DNA from: Muraenolepis orangiensis
Taxonomy: Eukaryota; Chordata; Actinopteri; Gadiformes; Muraenolepididae
Length of the DNA: 64,000 nucleotides
Direction of reading: 5' to 3'
Assembly: GCA_027704905.1 (NCBI GenBank)
Contig: CM051013.1
Coordinates: 5,320,215 to 5,384,214, forward strand
Under the pieces are notes generated by a model. That model saw only the letters and a program-made list of their open reading frames with translations, was not told the DNA's origin and did no database searches. This document shows, in pieces, positions 37,888 through 59,443 of this stretch. How positions within the stretch are numbered: the first letter of the stretch is position 1; the number at the start of each line of letters is the position of its first letter. Position numbers and translations under genes: made by a program.

Positions 37888-38473
37888 GGCTGGAGCGAGA
37901 GTGGATCTAGCGTAGTGCTACGTTGTTTCTACGTATGTTTTTACGTCAAAATGGCGAAGGCGAAGATGATGGGCTGTTACTTCACTACATGGACTCTGCT
38001 TTACCAACTATGGTACACTTGGAAATTGGCTGCGACAATCTAATCTGCCTAAATGAGATAAGGCAAAAAGTGACTGCAGTCTACAGCAGGGGTTCCCAAA
38101 GTGGGGGAAATCATCTCGCGACCCCCCCTCGGGGTCCCGCGAGATGATTTCAGAATCCTCTTGATGTGACCCATGAGGTTTATTTATTTTTTATTTTATT
38201 ATTATTATTATTAATTTATTTTTTATCATTTGTATTATTATTATTATTGTTAATAATAACGTGAGTGACAAATAAAGGAATTCTGATTCCCACAGATTCA
38301 CGACAGTATCATCATTGAAAAAAAGCCACACACAATGTTCGCGATCGCGATTGTTGGACTTCGCGATGTTCGCGATCGTGACATACCCCCCCCCCCCCCC
38401 CCCCCCCGTTGGACTTCACAATGTTCGCGATCGCGATTCGGTATATATAGACATATATATATATACATATATA
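37888..38473. other. Spacer with low-complexity runs
   Basis: It contains ATT-rich runs (38180-38260), a poly-C run (38388-38407) and CGCGATCG-rich palindromic bits (38340-38440). No gene is recognised. Confidence 0.4.
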
Positions 38474-38700
38474 TCAGGGTTTCCGCTAGGATTTTTTCTT
38501 GACAGTCAAGTGTCCGGACAGATTTTATTTTACCGGACAAATTCGAAGCTTACCGGTCATGTTTCAAAAACAGTCTATATTACAAACGCAACTATAATGT
38601 ACACCTAGATTGACGAAAGAATGACAAAGACCTCAAATAAATTTGACTATTTAATGAACAACAAAACAAACAAGAACGATTGAGCAAAACCTTGTTAGCC
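38474..38700. mobile_element. hAT-type fragment (CAGGGTTTCCGC end)
   Basis: TCAGGGTTTCCGCTAGG matches 19171, and the inner part is the inverted counterpart of 19890-19965. It abuts the truncated F-box copy 4. Confidence 0.6.
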
Positions 38701-38710
38701 GCAAGTCTCT

Positions 38711-39223
38711 CAGCGAGTCTCTGTGGAGGGAGCGGTGCCGGCGAGAAGGGTACCAGCCCAGCGACGAGGCCCTGGTACTGAAAGACTGGAAAATGTTTTA
38801 CTTCCTGACAAAAGCCAGGCGGAATCTTCTCTTCTTTGTTTGGTTATTTTACCCTTAAAACTAATTGTAGTAAGTAAAATGTGCTTTCCTGAAGCACCTT
38901 ACATCGGATGTTTTGTGTGGGTTTACAATAACTCAACATTATTGTGTATTGTATTTAAGTGGACTCATATTGTGATTATATGATGATATTGTGACACACG
39001 CCGGTGTGTCCACAGATAAGCTGATCCGAGCTAAGAAACCAGAACATTAACAACAATATAACGTCTTACGTTTCAGATGACCCACGTCTTTAAGAACTAC
39101 GGACCAGGGGTGCGATACGTTCGTTTTATCCATGGCGGTCAAGACAACCAGTACTGGAAAGGATGGTATGGGGTTCGAGTCACGGACAGCTGTGTTGAGA
39201 TATGTCCATCAGAGGGCGTATGA
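38711..39223 (+). pseudogene. F-box copy 4: exon 1 fragment joined to exon 5 (exons 2-4 deleted)
   Basis: The 3' half of exon 1 (38711-38831) runs directly into intron 1 sequence (from about 38832), then at about 38997 into intron 4, and finally into a complete exon 5 (39077-39223, ending in the same stop). The F-box N terminus and exons 2-4 are absent, so no family protein can be made. Exon 5 matches copy 2 (QYWKGWYG), and the sequence to about 40060 is nearly the same as after copy 2. Confidence 0.93.
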
Positions 39224-40805
39224 CCTTTAAAACCTTGCCTATCGAAAGTATATATATATATATGGTATATAAGCATGACGCACTTTATATGGGCCTAATT
39301 TCAGCGAAATTTCACAGAAAAGATCATTATTTTTAGGAAATAAAAAATTTCTAGGAAAAACATAATTGTGTCAGTTGCAAGTTAACAATCCAAAGCTGTG
39401 TCATTTGTCATTTGTTAATACACGAGCATTTAACGATGCAATTACATCTGATTAATATACACTACAAGTCTAGCCGTGATTTAGACTTTCTAAAACAACT
39501 GGTTTCATTGTCATTTTCATTTTTCATTTAAAAAGCACTGTACCCTTCACCAAATTCCTCCAATTGGATTATCAAGTGTATCTTGGTATATGTTCCTGCT
39601 ATGCTTGGCGCTAATGTTATATATCAATAAACAACTCTAAATTGAATTGTTTTATTTGTCAGTTCTGCAAAAATGTGATCTTGACAACCGTTTTTTTTTG
39701 CGTCAGCGTTTAGGCATCACATTTGTTTTCAACCGATACCCTGTAAATACAACCTATTTTGGATGGTCATTAACATAAGCAACAACGTTTACGTAGCCCG
39801 ACACCACACACCGTAATGGGGTTTTGAAATAATACTGGTTTTATTGGGGTAAGTGGTTCACAAGCAGAATACAGTAGTCGTTGAGATACAATAATAAAAA
39901 TCAAACATATTTACAGCAAGGCATGTTTTTTATTTTCGTTACTTTCTTTCGTTTAAAGCTTCATGAAGGAATAATGCTATCAATCATATATTTTACTTAG
40001 TGTTATAAAGGAATTGATCAATTCTGGTGAACGGAATTGAACACCACATCAAAACAACATAAAACATAAAGACATGTGCTAAACGTTAGTTTAACAGGTA
40101 AGTAACCAATTGCCCCTTAATTCCACTTTGTCAACTGGATATCGGGGGCCATGCCACAAAACAATTAAACATGAAGTAGACTTAATTACTTATGTGTACA
40201 CTTTCAAATCATTCATATTTTAGACATTTAGCAATGCTAATATTGCTCTGACGTGTGTGTTGCTCCACTTTAGTTTCCACCGTTTAAACGATGGCTTTTC
40301 TAGTATCGGGACGTTCAGCATTCATAATGACAACACGATGACGATGGGAAATTGGGATGACTGGTGGCGGTGGGAACTAGAACGCGACGAGGTGAAGAGG
40401 GCGTCGAGGAGGATATGATAGGTTATTATGAGTATGGAAGTAGAGAGACGTGCAACCTTACACCTTAGGCGTTGCATGAGGTGTGCATTGAGCTTCCTCG
40501 GTCAGTGGTAAGGTAAACTGTCAACTTACGTGTGGTTTCGATTCAGTGACGGCGTGTTACAAAGTGTTACATAACAGTGGGTCTCCGTGAGTGTTATCGT
40601 ATGTTGAACCACACTAAACTTAGTAAAAAAAAAAACTCTCCAGTGTTTGGATCACAAAACTCTTAGATCTCACAATTCTGCATCTTAAAATTACAAATTA
40701 AGTCTAATATGGAATAATAAAGTCCCCAACACAGGGGACAGATAGGGGGGGGGTGCATATTAATACATTTCTTTCAAGATTTTTAATTTTGGGTTTAAAA
40801 GCCAG
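39224..40805. repeat. Unit E 3' spacer, meeting the cdc42 3' end
   Basis: It matches spacers of units A-C, including CAATTGCCCCTTAATTCCAC (40107) and the block 40440-40800, which aligns with 25380-25755. The shared sequence stops at about 40805, only 27 bp from the cdc42 stop codon, so on the minus strand it serves as the cdc42 3' UTR region. A minus-strand polyadenylation hexamer is not obvious. Confidence 0.75.
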
Positions 40806-40831
40806 GCGGTGGTAAGAGTCTAGGAGATATT

Positions 40832-45660
<4,829 letters not shown>

Positions 45661-45671
45661 GTAGTATTTAC

Positions 45672-46232
45672 ACAATACAGTATTGTAGTTACATAGAACA
45701 GTCCAGTTATAGTCCAACAGGACAGTATTGTAGTTACATAGAACAGTCCAACAAGACAGTATTGTAGTTACACAGAACAGTCCAGTTATAGTCCAACAGG
45801 ACAGTATTGTAGTTACATAGAACAGTCCAGTTATAGTCCAACAGGACAGTATTGTAGTTACATAGAACAGTCCAGTTATAGTCCAACAGGACAGTATTGT
45901 AGTTACATAGAATAGTCCAGTTATAGTCCAACAGGACAGTATTGTAGTAACACAGAACAGTCCAGTTATAGTCCAACAGGACAGTATTGTAGTTACATAG
46001 AACAGTGCAGTTATAGTCCAACAGGACAGTATTGTAGTTACATAGAACAGTCCAGTTATAGTCCAACAGGACAGTATTGTAGTTACATAGAACAGTCCAG
46101 TTATAGTCCAACAGGACAGTATTGTAGTTACATAGAACAGTCCAGTTATAGTCCAACAGGACAGTATTGTAGTTACATAGAACAGTCCAGTTATAGTCCA
46201 ACAGGACAGTATTGTAGTTACATAGAACAGAG
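45672..46232. repeat. 45-bp minisatellite, about 12 units
   Basis: The unit starts ACAGTATTGTAGTTACATAG and ends TCCAGTTATAGTCCAACAGG. The 45-bp period keeps a 171-codon minus-strand frame open; this is a product of the repeat, not a gene. Confidence 0.95.
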
Positions 46233-46639
46233 CTAAAAGTTGGACACACCCGCTAGCCCCCCCCCCCCCTCACATCACTGTTACAGTGGAATTGACGTGG
46301 AAGGGTGGTCGTAGTTGTTGAGTTAAATCAATCATCGTCTTAATCAACAACAACAACAACAACAACCACCACCATAAGAGGAAACCATCCTGGTCAGCTA
46401 ACAAGCTAGCTAGCTAGCGGTGAAGCCCCCCACCCCTCCCCACCCACACCTTAGCCAGCTAACATCTTGGACATTTTACGGTGGTTTTAACCCGAATCCA
46501 ACAAGAAACACGATGAACAATTTCTAGAATTAAAATAGAAAGACAGGCGATGTATTAGACCGTATAAGATAAGATAGAGTGAACGTCATACCACGGTCCG
46601 GTGTGTGTGTGTGTGTGAGTGTGTGTGTGTGTGTGTTAG

Positions 46640-46790
46640 CCGGGCGTTGACAGGAGGAGCTGCTGCTGCTGCTGCTGCTTCACTGAGGGGCTCAGCTTCC
46701 ACGTAGTGACGTCAGCCGTAGTGACTTCACCCTTAGTGACGTCACCCTGCTCCTCTCCGCTCAGCAGCAGCAGCAGCAGCACTTTCCTGC
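46640..46790 (-). promoter_or_regulatory. Candidate cdc42 promoter: three CRE-like sites between inverted CTG/CAG tracts
   Basis: TGACGTCA occurs at 46707-46714 and 46737-46744, with TGACTTCA at 46722-46729. The three are evenly spaced at 15 bp (…TAGTGACGTCA, GTAGTGACTTCA, TTAGTGACGTCA). (CTG)7 at 46659-46680 and (CAG)6 at 46762-46780 flank them in inverted orientation. TGACGTCA is the palindromic CREB/ATF site. The position about 1.3 kb upstream of the cdc42 ATG fits a promoter with a noncoding first exon, but this is inferred. Confidence 0.5.
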
Positions 46791-47451
46791 CTATACTTTT
46801 CTCATCAGATTCAGATCACATTTTGGTCTATTTGTCACTCACAGGGTACGGTACAGTGTACAATGTACAGCAAAAAGGTTATGGGCAGCTCCAAAGATGG
46901 GCTCAAAATAACCCCCCAAGAAAAAGCAAAATTACAAGAACTAAAAACTAATAAAATTACACAAATGCACATATTTACATAGTTGCAGTATAAACAGTAT
47001 AACAGTGAGTGGAGAGTTGCTGCTCTCCATCGCTCTTAAAGTTAAAAACAAACAAACACGTATCACCATTTTATTTTGTTTTAAATTGAGCTGTGCTACC
47101 TACGAATATAATGTAATATTCGTCAGAATGCTGCTCTACATTTAAGAGTCAAACATGCCTCGTCCATCATAAGTTGACAGGAAACATATGGCTGGAGAAA
47201 GGCTATTTCGCATCCAGGTTAGATCAGTTGCACCAGGTGGCGCCATATACCGACATTTACGACTTGGGGTCACGCTGTGTGCACAACTTGTATATACACG
47301 TATATGCACTGTATATCATTTAATTGATTGAATTAGATTATTTCATGTTTTTGAATGTTATTATTTGTTGTTTGATTCCTTCACGCACGTGGTCATGTGT
47401 CCATCCAGACAGATGTGTAGCTTGTTATTTCAAATTTGTGTTTGGCATGTA

Positions 47452-47656
47452 TATGATTAGATTAGATTAGATTAGATTGACTTTATGTATCCCAAGGGAA
47501 ATTATTGTGAAACAGTCGCCATACATACAACATAGAGGAAATTTCGAAATAAAAATAATAAGATACAAATAAGATGAAAAATAAGATGGAATGAGGTGTA
47601 TTACAGATAATAAAGTGTAATGTTCATCAAGTAAAAACAAGTCAATAAAAACACAG

Positions 47657-47740
<84 letters not shown>

Positions 47741-48095
47741 CTCAGGTCACTGTGCCTCTTCTGTCCCTCTTACCACCTGAGGTGGATCCATTGAAAAGTC
47801 TAATAGCCACCGGGAGAAAGGACTTCCTGTGGTGATCCGTAGCGCATCTCGGTGCTAACAAGTCTGTTGCTGAAGCTGCTCCTGTATGGAGGACAGCACG
47901 TGGTGGAGAGGCTGAGAGTCACTGTCCATGATGCTCCGCAGCTAGCGCAGCATCCTCCTCTCTGACACCACCACCAACCAATCAAGTTCCACCCCCGGGA
48001 CAGAGCCCGCCTTCCTGATGATTTGATTGATTCTGTTGGTGTCCACCGCCCTCAACCTGCTGCTCCAGCACACGACCGCAAAAAATAAAATGACT
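47452..48095 (-). mobile_element. LINE 3' part with degraded reverse-transcriptase end
   Basis: It begins on the plus strand with (TTAGA)n, the complement of the (TCTAA)n LINE tail. Broken minus-strand frames read IMDSDSQPLHHVLSSIQEQL and RKSFLPVAIRLFN, the usual C-terminal end of L2-like ORF2. An 81-bp (GA)n tract (47658-47738) interrupts the 3' UTR. Confidence 0.7.
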
Positions 48096-48599
48096 TGTAT
48101 ATACATCCACTGCTAATAATGCCTCTACTTTATCTCAAAAATAGAATTACACAGTTTGATGCATAGCCCTATCCTTGTCAGCGGTTGATCCAAAACACAA
48201 GGTCATAAACATATTGTTGTTGTTGTTGTTTCCACATTCTAAACACGGTTGTGTAAAGTGACATTTAAATGACACTTTAACAACATAGAGTTGAGAATAT
48301 CAATGGAATATATGGAAGAGGTTGTATTTGAAAGAAAGAAACACACAATAAGTGACTTATATTGAGTTTAATTACTCACAGTGCTCACATTCAGACTGAT
48401 TAGAGTCTGGGGCACGGGACACACAAGCTGCGGTGAAGCTGCTTAAACCAGCCACCAACCACACACACATCCACACTCCACAAACACACAAAGAACTGAA
48501 AGAAAGTCATTCCACAACCTCTATCTATCAATCTAATCATTTGAGTGAAGTGATTTACTTACTAAAAGATAACAGATACATAAATGAGCCTGCTTGCTA

Positions 48600-49175
48600 G
48601 TCCTTTGTGACCTATTCTTCAGCGAATGAAGCCGTAGCAGACGACGCTACTCGAGGGCTCCTCCCGAACACAAGGACACAGGCTGAGGAATCCGGTTTAT
48701 TGCTAGAGTTTGAATCATTGTGCACAGAGCAGATGGTCCACGCTGGAGCTCTTCTCTCAACGGCCTTGCGCTCTATCATAACTCCCTATACCTCTACCTA
48801 TAGTTTACAGATTTATTGTTTACACAGTCATGTACATTTTTACTGTGCTTACCGTATATAATAATCTTCAGCTGTTGATATAACTACACACAGTACATAC
48901 ATTTATATATATTTATCTTGTTGATACAACTGCATACCCCTGCTCACTACTTGTTTATACTTTTATATATAATTCTGCACATATCTCATACCTACTCTAT
49001 ACGTTTTTAGGAGTCGTTTTTTTTAGAAGACTGTTTTTACATATTATTCATATATATTACCATACACTTTACTGCAACATTTGCACTCTGGTTAGATTAT
49101 GATTATATATATTTTCGCTGTACTGTACTTTTGCTGTGCAATGACAATACATTTGAATCCAATCTAATCTAATCT
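48600..49175 (+). mobile_element. LINE 3' UTR with (TCTAA)n tail
   Basis: TTTTGCTGTGCAATGACAAT followed by ATCTAATCTAATCTAA ends the segment, and the 48780-49140 body resembles 62290-62690. The upstream part 48600-48780 is uncertain. Confidence 0.65.
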
Positions 49176-49181
49176 AAGTGT

Positions 49182-49318
49182 GTGTGTGTGGTGGTGGCTG
49201 GTTTAACCTGTGGGCCTTGATTAACAAGGACCCACAGGTGTGCAGCCTCACCAGCCATAGAGTAATCACTGCAACTCAGGCCAGGTGAGGCTGCTTAACC
49301 CCCCCCCCCACACATCCA
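49182..49318. mobile_element. Small MITE, copy 1
   Basis: GGTGGCTGGTTTAACCTGTG … GGTGAGGCTGCTTAACC; it matches the reverse complement of 50030-50150. A further piece (AGCTGCTTAAACCAGCCACC) is at 48439. Confidence 0.65.
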
Positions 49319-49619
49319 AATACAAACCTTTAAATGTTGGGCAGCCACTGGCGCGACTTATACGAGGCAATCATGGGCAAACTGCTGCTTGTGGCGGGTA
49401 AATTCACTATCCTATATAGTGGCTATAATTCATCTCATATTATGATAAAGCTGACCACCGCAGTCTGCTTCTGTTTTCCAGTGTGCTGTTGTGATCCCCA
49501 CCTGAAGGATACCGGCCAGCACCACACAAATCATCTTCTCATTTTAATATTTGTATATTGTGTATATTATATGTATATTATTATTATTATCTTTGTACTT
49601 TGTACATTACTATAAGTCA

Positions 49620-49850
49620 CTTATGGCACCCATTGCACTCCTGAACCATCCCTGGAAGGAGGGATCCCCTTCTACTCTGTGTTCCTTCTCAAGATTTCTT
49701 CCTACGTAATTAAGGGAGTTTTTTCTTGCCCTTAGGGGGGCTAGGGTTTGGGGGGTGTTGTAAACATGTGGCATGTGAAGCCCTTTGAGACTATAACTGT
49801 GATTAAGGGCTATACAAATAAAATTGACTTGACTTGACTTGACCACCAAG
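49620..49850 (+). mobile_element. Retroposon 3' part with (TTGAC)n tail
   Basis: It contains GGAGTTTTTTCTTGCCCTTA and GGGCTATACAAATAAAATTG, then TGACTTGACTTGACTTGACC. This is the common fish retroposon end. Confidence 0.65.
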
Positions 49851-50029
49851 AGTTGTTGATACATATATATATACATACATACAATTCTTATTTCTTGTCT
49901 TTCTTTGGGTTAACAATGTGCCTAATTGCACAGCTCTGGCACTGCTGTTCCATGCACAGCTTGGTAAGAACCTTCAGCAATATATAGTATATCACTTAAA
50001 TCACAATACAACTTTTTTGGTTTATGTGT

Positions 50030-50150
50030 GCTTGGTGGCTGGTTTAAGCAGCCTCACCTAGCCTGAGTTGGACTGATTGGCTGAGGCTGCACACCTGTGG
50101 GTCGTTGTTATTCAAGGCCCACAGGTTAAACCAGCCTCCAACACACACAC
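50030..50150. mobile_element. Small MITE, copy 2 (inverted)
   Basis: It starts GGTGGCTGGTTTAAGCAGCC and ends GGTTAAACCAGCCTCC, so GGTGGCTGGTTTAA forms terminal inverted repeats. It is inverted relative to 49182-49318. Confidence 0.65.
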
Positions 50151-50207
50151 TGGAGGAAGAGCTCTAGCATGCACCATCTGCTTTGTTCATTATTCAAAAC
50201 TCACAAA

Positions 50208-50290
50208 ATGTGTGTGTGTGTATATATGTATATATATATATGTGTGTATATATGTATATGTATATATATATGTATATGTATATATATATG

Positions 50291-50359
<69 letters not shown>

Positions 50360-50412
50360 ATGTATATATATGTATGTATATGTATGTATGTATGTATATG
50401 TATATATATATG

Positions 50413-50454
<42 letters not shown>

Positions 50455-50472
50455 TGTGTATATATATATTTT
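50208..50472. repeat. (TG)n, (TATG)n and (TA)n tract
   Basis: About 265 bp of TA-rich microsatellite; it creates several false ORFs in both strands. Confidence 0.95.
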
Positions 50473-50499
50473 AAAAAAGTACAAAACTGTGTAGTTTAA

Positions 50500-50925
50500 A
50501 GTTAAAAATATAAAATAAAAATGCAATTTATAAAATGCAATATATCGGCACAGAAAAAGAGCAATACGTATATATAAATCAATGTAATAAAATATACATT
50601 GTTATATGCTATACGCCCTTGTTCAACAGCCTGATGGCCTGACTGTGGAAGCTATCTCTTAGTCTATTTGTATGGCACTTGATACTGCGGAATCGCCTGC
50701 CTGACGGTAAAAGTGAATACAGTTCATGGCTGGGGTGGTTATTGTCTTTTATGATGCGTTTGGCCTTGGCCACGCACCGCTGGTTGTATATATCCAGGAG
50801 GGCCAGTAGAATGGTGGGTAGTGGGGGGCAATCGGATCGACTAGCACGCCGGCTGACTGGCACGCCGGCTGACTGGCACGCCGGCTGACTGGCACGCCGG
50901 CTGACTGGCACGCCGGCTGACTGGC
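50500..50925 (-). mobile_element. LINE ORF2 C terminus and 3' UTR, truncated
   Basis: A minus-strand frame reads NQRCVAKAKRIIKDNNHPSH, LYSLLPSGRRFRSIKCHTNR and FHSQAIRLLNKGV, the C-terminal end of L2-like LINE ORF2. At its 5' side lies a 16-bp array (CTGGCACGCCGGCTGA, about 5 units, 50842-50925), which encodes the spurious VSRRAS repeats. Confidence 0.8.
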
Positions 50926-51025
50926 TCGCTTCCTTCGCTTCTTCCTGCGACGCTTGCGTGTAATCGTGGTCGGAGATAATCCAGCTGTGACTTTGGGCGG
51001 GACGTCCGAGTCGAAAGAATGAAAT

Positions 51026-51870
51026 ATGGGTTCCTACTACCTGTCCTATATCTGGGTTCCTACTACCTGTTCTATATCTGGGTTCCTACTACCTGTTCTA
51101 TATCTGGGTTCCTACTACCTGTTCTATATCTGGGTTCCTACTACCTGTTCTATATATGGGTTCCTACTACCTGTCCTATATCTAGGTTCCTACTACCTGC
51201 TCTATATATGGTTTCCTACTACCTGTTCTATATCTGGGTTCCTACTACCTGTTCTATATCTGGGTTCCTACTACCTGTCCTATATCTAGGTTCCTACTAC
51301 CTGTTCTATATATGGTTTCCTACTACCTGTCCTATATCTGGGTTCCTACTACCTGTTCTATATCTGGGTTCCTACTACCTGTCCTATATCTAGGTTCCTA
51401 CTACCTGTTCTATATATGGGTTCCTACTACATGTCCTATATCTGGGTTCATACTACCTGTTCTATATCTGGGTTCCTACTACCTGTCCTATATCTGGGTT
51501 CTTACTACCTGTTCTATATCTGGGTTCCTACTACCTGTACTATATCTGGGTTCCTATTACCTGTCCTAAATCTGGGTTCCTACTACCTGTTCTATATATG
51601 GGTTCCTACTACCTGTCCTATATCTGGGTTCCTACTACCTGTCCTATATCTGGGTTCCTACTACCTGTCCTATATCTGAGTTCCTACTACCTGTCCTATA
51701 TCTGGGTTCCTACTACCTGTTCTATATATGAGTTCCTACTACCTGTCCTATATCTGGGTTCATACTACCTATCCTATATCTGGGTTCCTACTACCTGTCC
51801 TATATCTGGGTTCCTACTACCTGTTCTATATATGGGTTCCTACTACCTGTTCTATATATGGGTTCCTGGA
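51026..51870. repeat. 26-bp minisatellite, about 32 units
   Basis: The unit GGTTCCTACTACCTG plus TTCTATATCTG repeats with small changes (CTGTCC for CTGTTC, TATATATG for TATATCTG). The 26-bp period rotates through all frames and yields overlapping false ORFs. Confidence 0.96.
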
Positions 51871-51933
51871 GTGTCTGGAGGAGAAGGTTCCGGACTGGGT
51901 GAACGGGTGGGGAAGATATTCTGTCTTGCCTCC

Positions 51934-51986
<53 letters not shown>

Positions 51987-52119
51987 GTTGACTTAAATGC
52001 CTCCCCTCCCTTCTTAATGTAAACCACATCCTTCCTTCTCCATCCTTCTTTCCCTTCTCAATTTAAACACCTCTCTCTCTCTCTGCTTTTTCTGCATCTC
52101 TCTCGCTCTCTCTTCGTCC

Positions 52120-52311
52120 CCTCCAGTCGCCAATGGAAATCGGAATACATGGATAACTTCCAGGCCCCCGAGGGTCCGCCCGTCCCCCTTGTGGGCGGGG
52201 TCAGCCACTTCAAAGTCTATCACATCCCGCACTCCGTCCGCTACCCTGACAAGAAGATGACCAGGCCCACTGGGCCCCACGTTGACCAGGAAAGTAGAGG
52301 GCCCCTGCTTG

Positions 52312-52318
<7 letters not shown>
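52120..52318 (+). other. Possible exon of an unrecognised plus-strand gene
   Basis: A good acceptor (CGTCCCCTCCAG at about 52127) precedes an open stretch reading QWKSEYMDNFQAPEGPPVPL and VSHFKVYHIPHSVRYPDKKM, with normal composition. The frame then enters a (GT)n tract with no convincing donor except GTTAGT at 52313. Just upstream, 51867-51935 reads CLEEKVPDWVNGWGRYSVLP next to the minisatellite and could be a companion exon. I do not recognise the family; the short Pro/Tyr-rich character could suit a small ciliary protein, but that is a guess. Confidence 0.35.
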
Positions 52319-52357
<39 letters not shown>

Positions 52358-52550
52358 AGTCCAACTATGACTTGTGAATTAGTTAGAACGATGACACCAC
52401 TAAAACCATCTAACTGTGTGTGTTTGAGTCCAACTGTGACTTGTGAATTAGTTATAACGATGACACCACTAAACCATCTAACTGTGTGTGTTTGAGTCCA
52501 ACTGTGACTTGTGAATAGTTAGAACGATGACACCACTACAACTGTCTAAC
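52313..52550. repeat. (GT)n and 65-bp tandem repeat, 3 units
   Basis: After 38 bp of GT come three units with TTGAGTCCAACTGTGACTTG and ACGATGACACCACTA. Confidence 0.9.
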
Positions 52551-53440
52551 TCCACCATACTTCACAGTTGGGATGAGGTTGTGATGTTGGTGTGCTGTGC
52601 CTTTTGTTGTGTGTTCCTTCCAAACAACTCAACTTTGGTTTCATCTGTCCACAGAATAGTTTGCCAGTAGTGCTGTAGAACATCCAGGTGCTCTTTTGCA
52701 AACTTGTGCAGCAATGGTTTTTTTGGACAGCAGTGGCTTCTTCCGTGGTGTCCTCCCATGAACTCCATTCTTGTTCAGTGTTTTATGTATTGTAGATTTG
52801 TCAACAGAGATGTTAGCATGTGCCAGAGATTTTTGTAAGTCTTTAGCTGACACTCTAGGATTCTTCTTCACCTCATTGAGCATTCTGCGCTGTGCTCTTG
52901 CTCTTTACAGGACGGCCACTCCTAGGGAGAGTAGCAACAGTGCTGAACTTTCTCCATTTGTCTTACCGTGGACTGATGAACATCAAGGCTTTTAGAGATA
53001 CTTTTGTAACCCTTTCCAGCTTTATGCATGTCAACAATTCTTAATCTTAGGTCTTCTGAGAGCTCTTTTGTGCGAGGCATGGTTCACATCAGGCAATGCT
53101 TCTTGAGAATAGCAAACTCAAAACTGGTGTTTTTTTATAGGGCAGGGCAGCTTTAACCAACACCTCCAATCTGGTCTCATTGATTGGATTCCAGGTTGGC
53201 TGACTCCTGACTCCAATTAGCTCTTGGAGAAGTCATTAGCATAGGGGTTCACATACTGTTTCCACCCTGCACTGTGAGTTCAATAAAAACATGAAAACAT
53301 ATAAATTGTGTGGTATTAGTTATTAGCAGACTGTCTATTGTTGTGACTTAGATGAAGATCAGAACACATTTTATGACTAATTTATGCAGACATCCAGGTA
53401 ATTCCAAAGGGTTCACATACTTTTTCTTGCAACTGTATGT
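52550..53440 (-). mobile_element. Tc1/mariner element, truncated, broken transposase
   Basis: Minus-strand frames include NPRVSAKDLQKSLAHANISV and KTLNKNGVHGRTPRKKPLLS (paired helix-turn-helix/linker region), and FAKEHLDVLQHYWQTILWTD, DETKVELFG (first catalytic Asp of the DDE triad). They are separated by frame breaks. The right end GGTTCACATACTTTTTCTTG is a Tc1-type terminal repeat, but the opposite end is missing, so the C-terminal catalytic part and one terminus are lost. Confidence 0.88.
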
Positions 53441-53629
53441 ACAATTCAGAGACCTTCCCCCTTGAACCCTATATTTAGTCCAGAAGCAAATAAATAGCCA
53501 TTCCAAAATATTTTGCATTTGTAGTCTAATTGACGTGTGTGTGTGTACACAGAAGTACAATAATGAATCATGGTATACTGTAGATGCAAAAAGTGTATTT
53601 TCAATAACCATTAACAAAGAAACTGAAAT

Positions 53630-53870
53630 ATGGTGCAGCAGGAGCTCAGGATGTCGAGTGAAAGGTGGCTGGTTCGATTCCCCCGCTCCTCCTTCCAAAA
53701 ACTGTTGGACTGTCCTTGAGCTAGACACCCCAACTGCTCCTGATGTGCTGGCTGTCTCCTGGCATGGCTGACTCTGCCATCGCTGGTTGAATGTGTGAAT
53801 GTGAGGCATGACTTTTATATAGTGCTTTTGGATAAAAGCACTATATAAAAAAGGCAGTCCATTTATCAAA
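53630..53870 (+). mobile_element. tRNA-derived SINE
   Basis: The head includes GGTGGCTGGTTCGATTCCCC, a B-box-like GGTTCGATTCC, followed by TCCTTGAGCTAGACACC, CTGACTCTGCCATCGCTGGT and a tail with GCACTATATAAAAAAGGCAG. This is the usual structure of an abundant fish SINE. No intact tRNA fold is present. Confidence 0.75.
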
Positions 53871-54517
53871 TACTAACAGTTGACTGAACATTATTCTTAT
53901 GGTGTGTGTGTGTGAGTATAGAACACGTCTTTCCTCCTTAAATCAGAATACAACAAAAACAGTACAGCTTCAAACTTTCTTCCTGCATATATCAGATTAT
54001 TTACGGTAGCCGATATCCACCAAAAGTAGTAGGCTACGTATTTCAATTCTAAACATATGTTTTGTGCTTTATAGGCTCGGACTCGGACTCGGTGCATGCT
54101 GAGTCATACGACGTCTATATAAAAGTAGGTCATAATCTAAACACAATTGTTTTTTTGTATAGAACATTTCTCACATACAGAAAATGCTATTTAAAAAAAT
54201 AAAGCCATAGTGTTGAAACATTTGTCTTCTCCGATGAACATTTGTCTTCTCTGTTGAATGCAATTTCTTCACAATATATCTAAATCGTCATTAATTCAAA
54301 CAAAACAATAGCAAGAGACTTTCCGTTACAAACGAAAAGCATAACACTTCATAGAATCTCAACATTACAGATCATATATGGAGCGGGGAGTGCGTTGACA
54401 TTTCCGAGAACAACAATTTCTTTTTTTCGTCGATTACGGCCCTAAATGACGAGACGAAACACACACCACGGTGCGATCCCATGTGGTCCTTCAGCGCCCC
54501 GGCCTGCAGAATAACTC

Positions 54518-59443
<4,926 letters not shown>

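Noticed and set aside
45734..46249. 171-codon open frame on the minus strand
   Set aside because: It is a 45-bp tandem repeat whose period is a multiple of three, so one frame stays open by chance; there is no non-repeat start or domain.
50077..50526. Frames rich in Tyr/Ile/Met over 100 codons
   Set aside because: Translation of (TA)n and (TATG)n microsatellites in both strands.
51019..51996. Several overlapping plus-strand frames with YLGSYYL-type repeats
   Set aside because: The 26-bp minisatellite gives the same peptide pattern in all three frames, which is a sign of repeat translation and not of a gene.
53640..53720. Possible tRNA gene (B-box GGTTCGATTCC)
   Set aside because: No acceptor-stem pairing or complete cloverleaf; the flanking body and tail are those of a tRNA-derived SINE.
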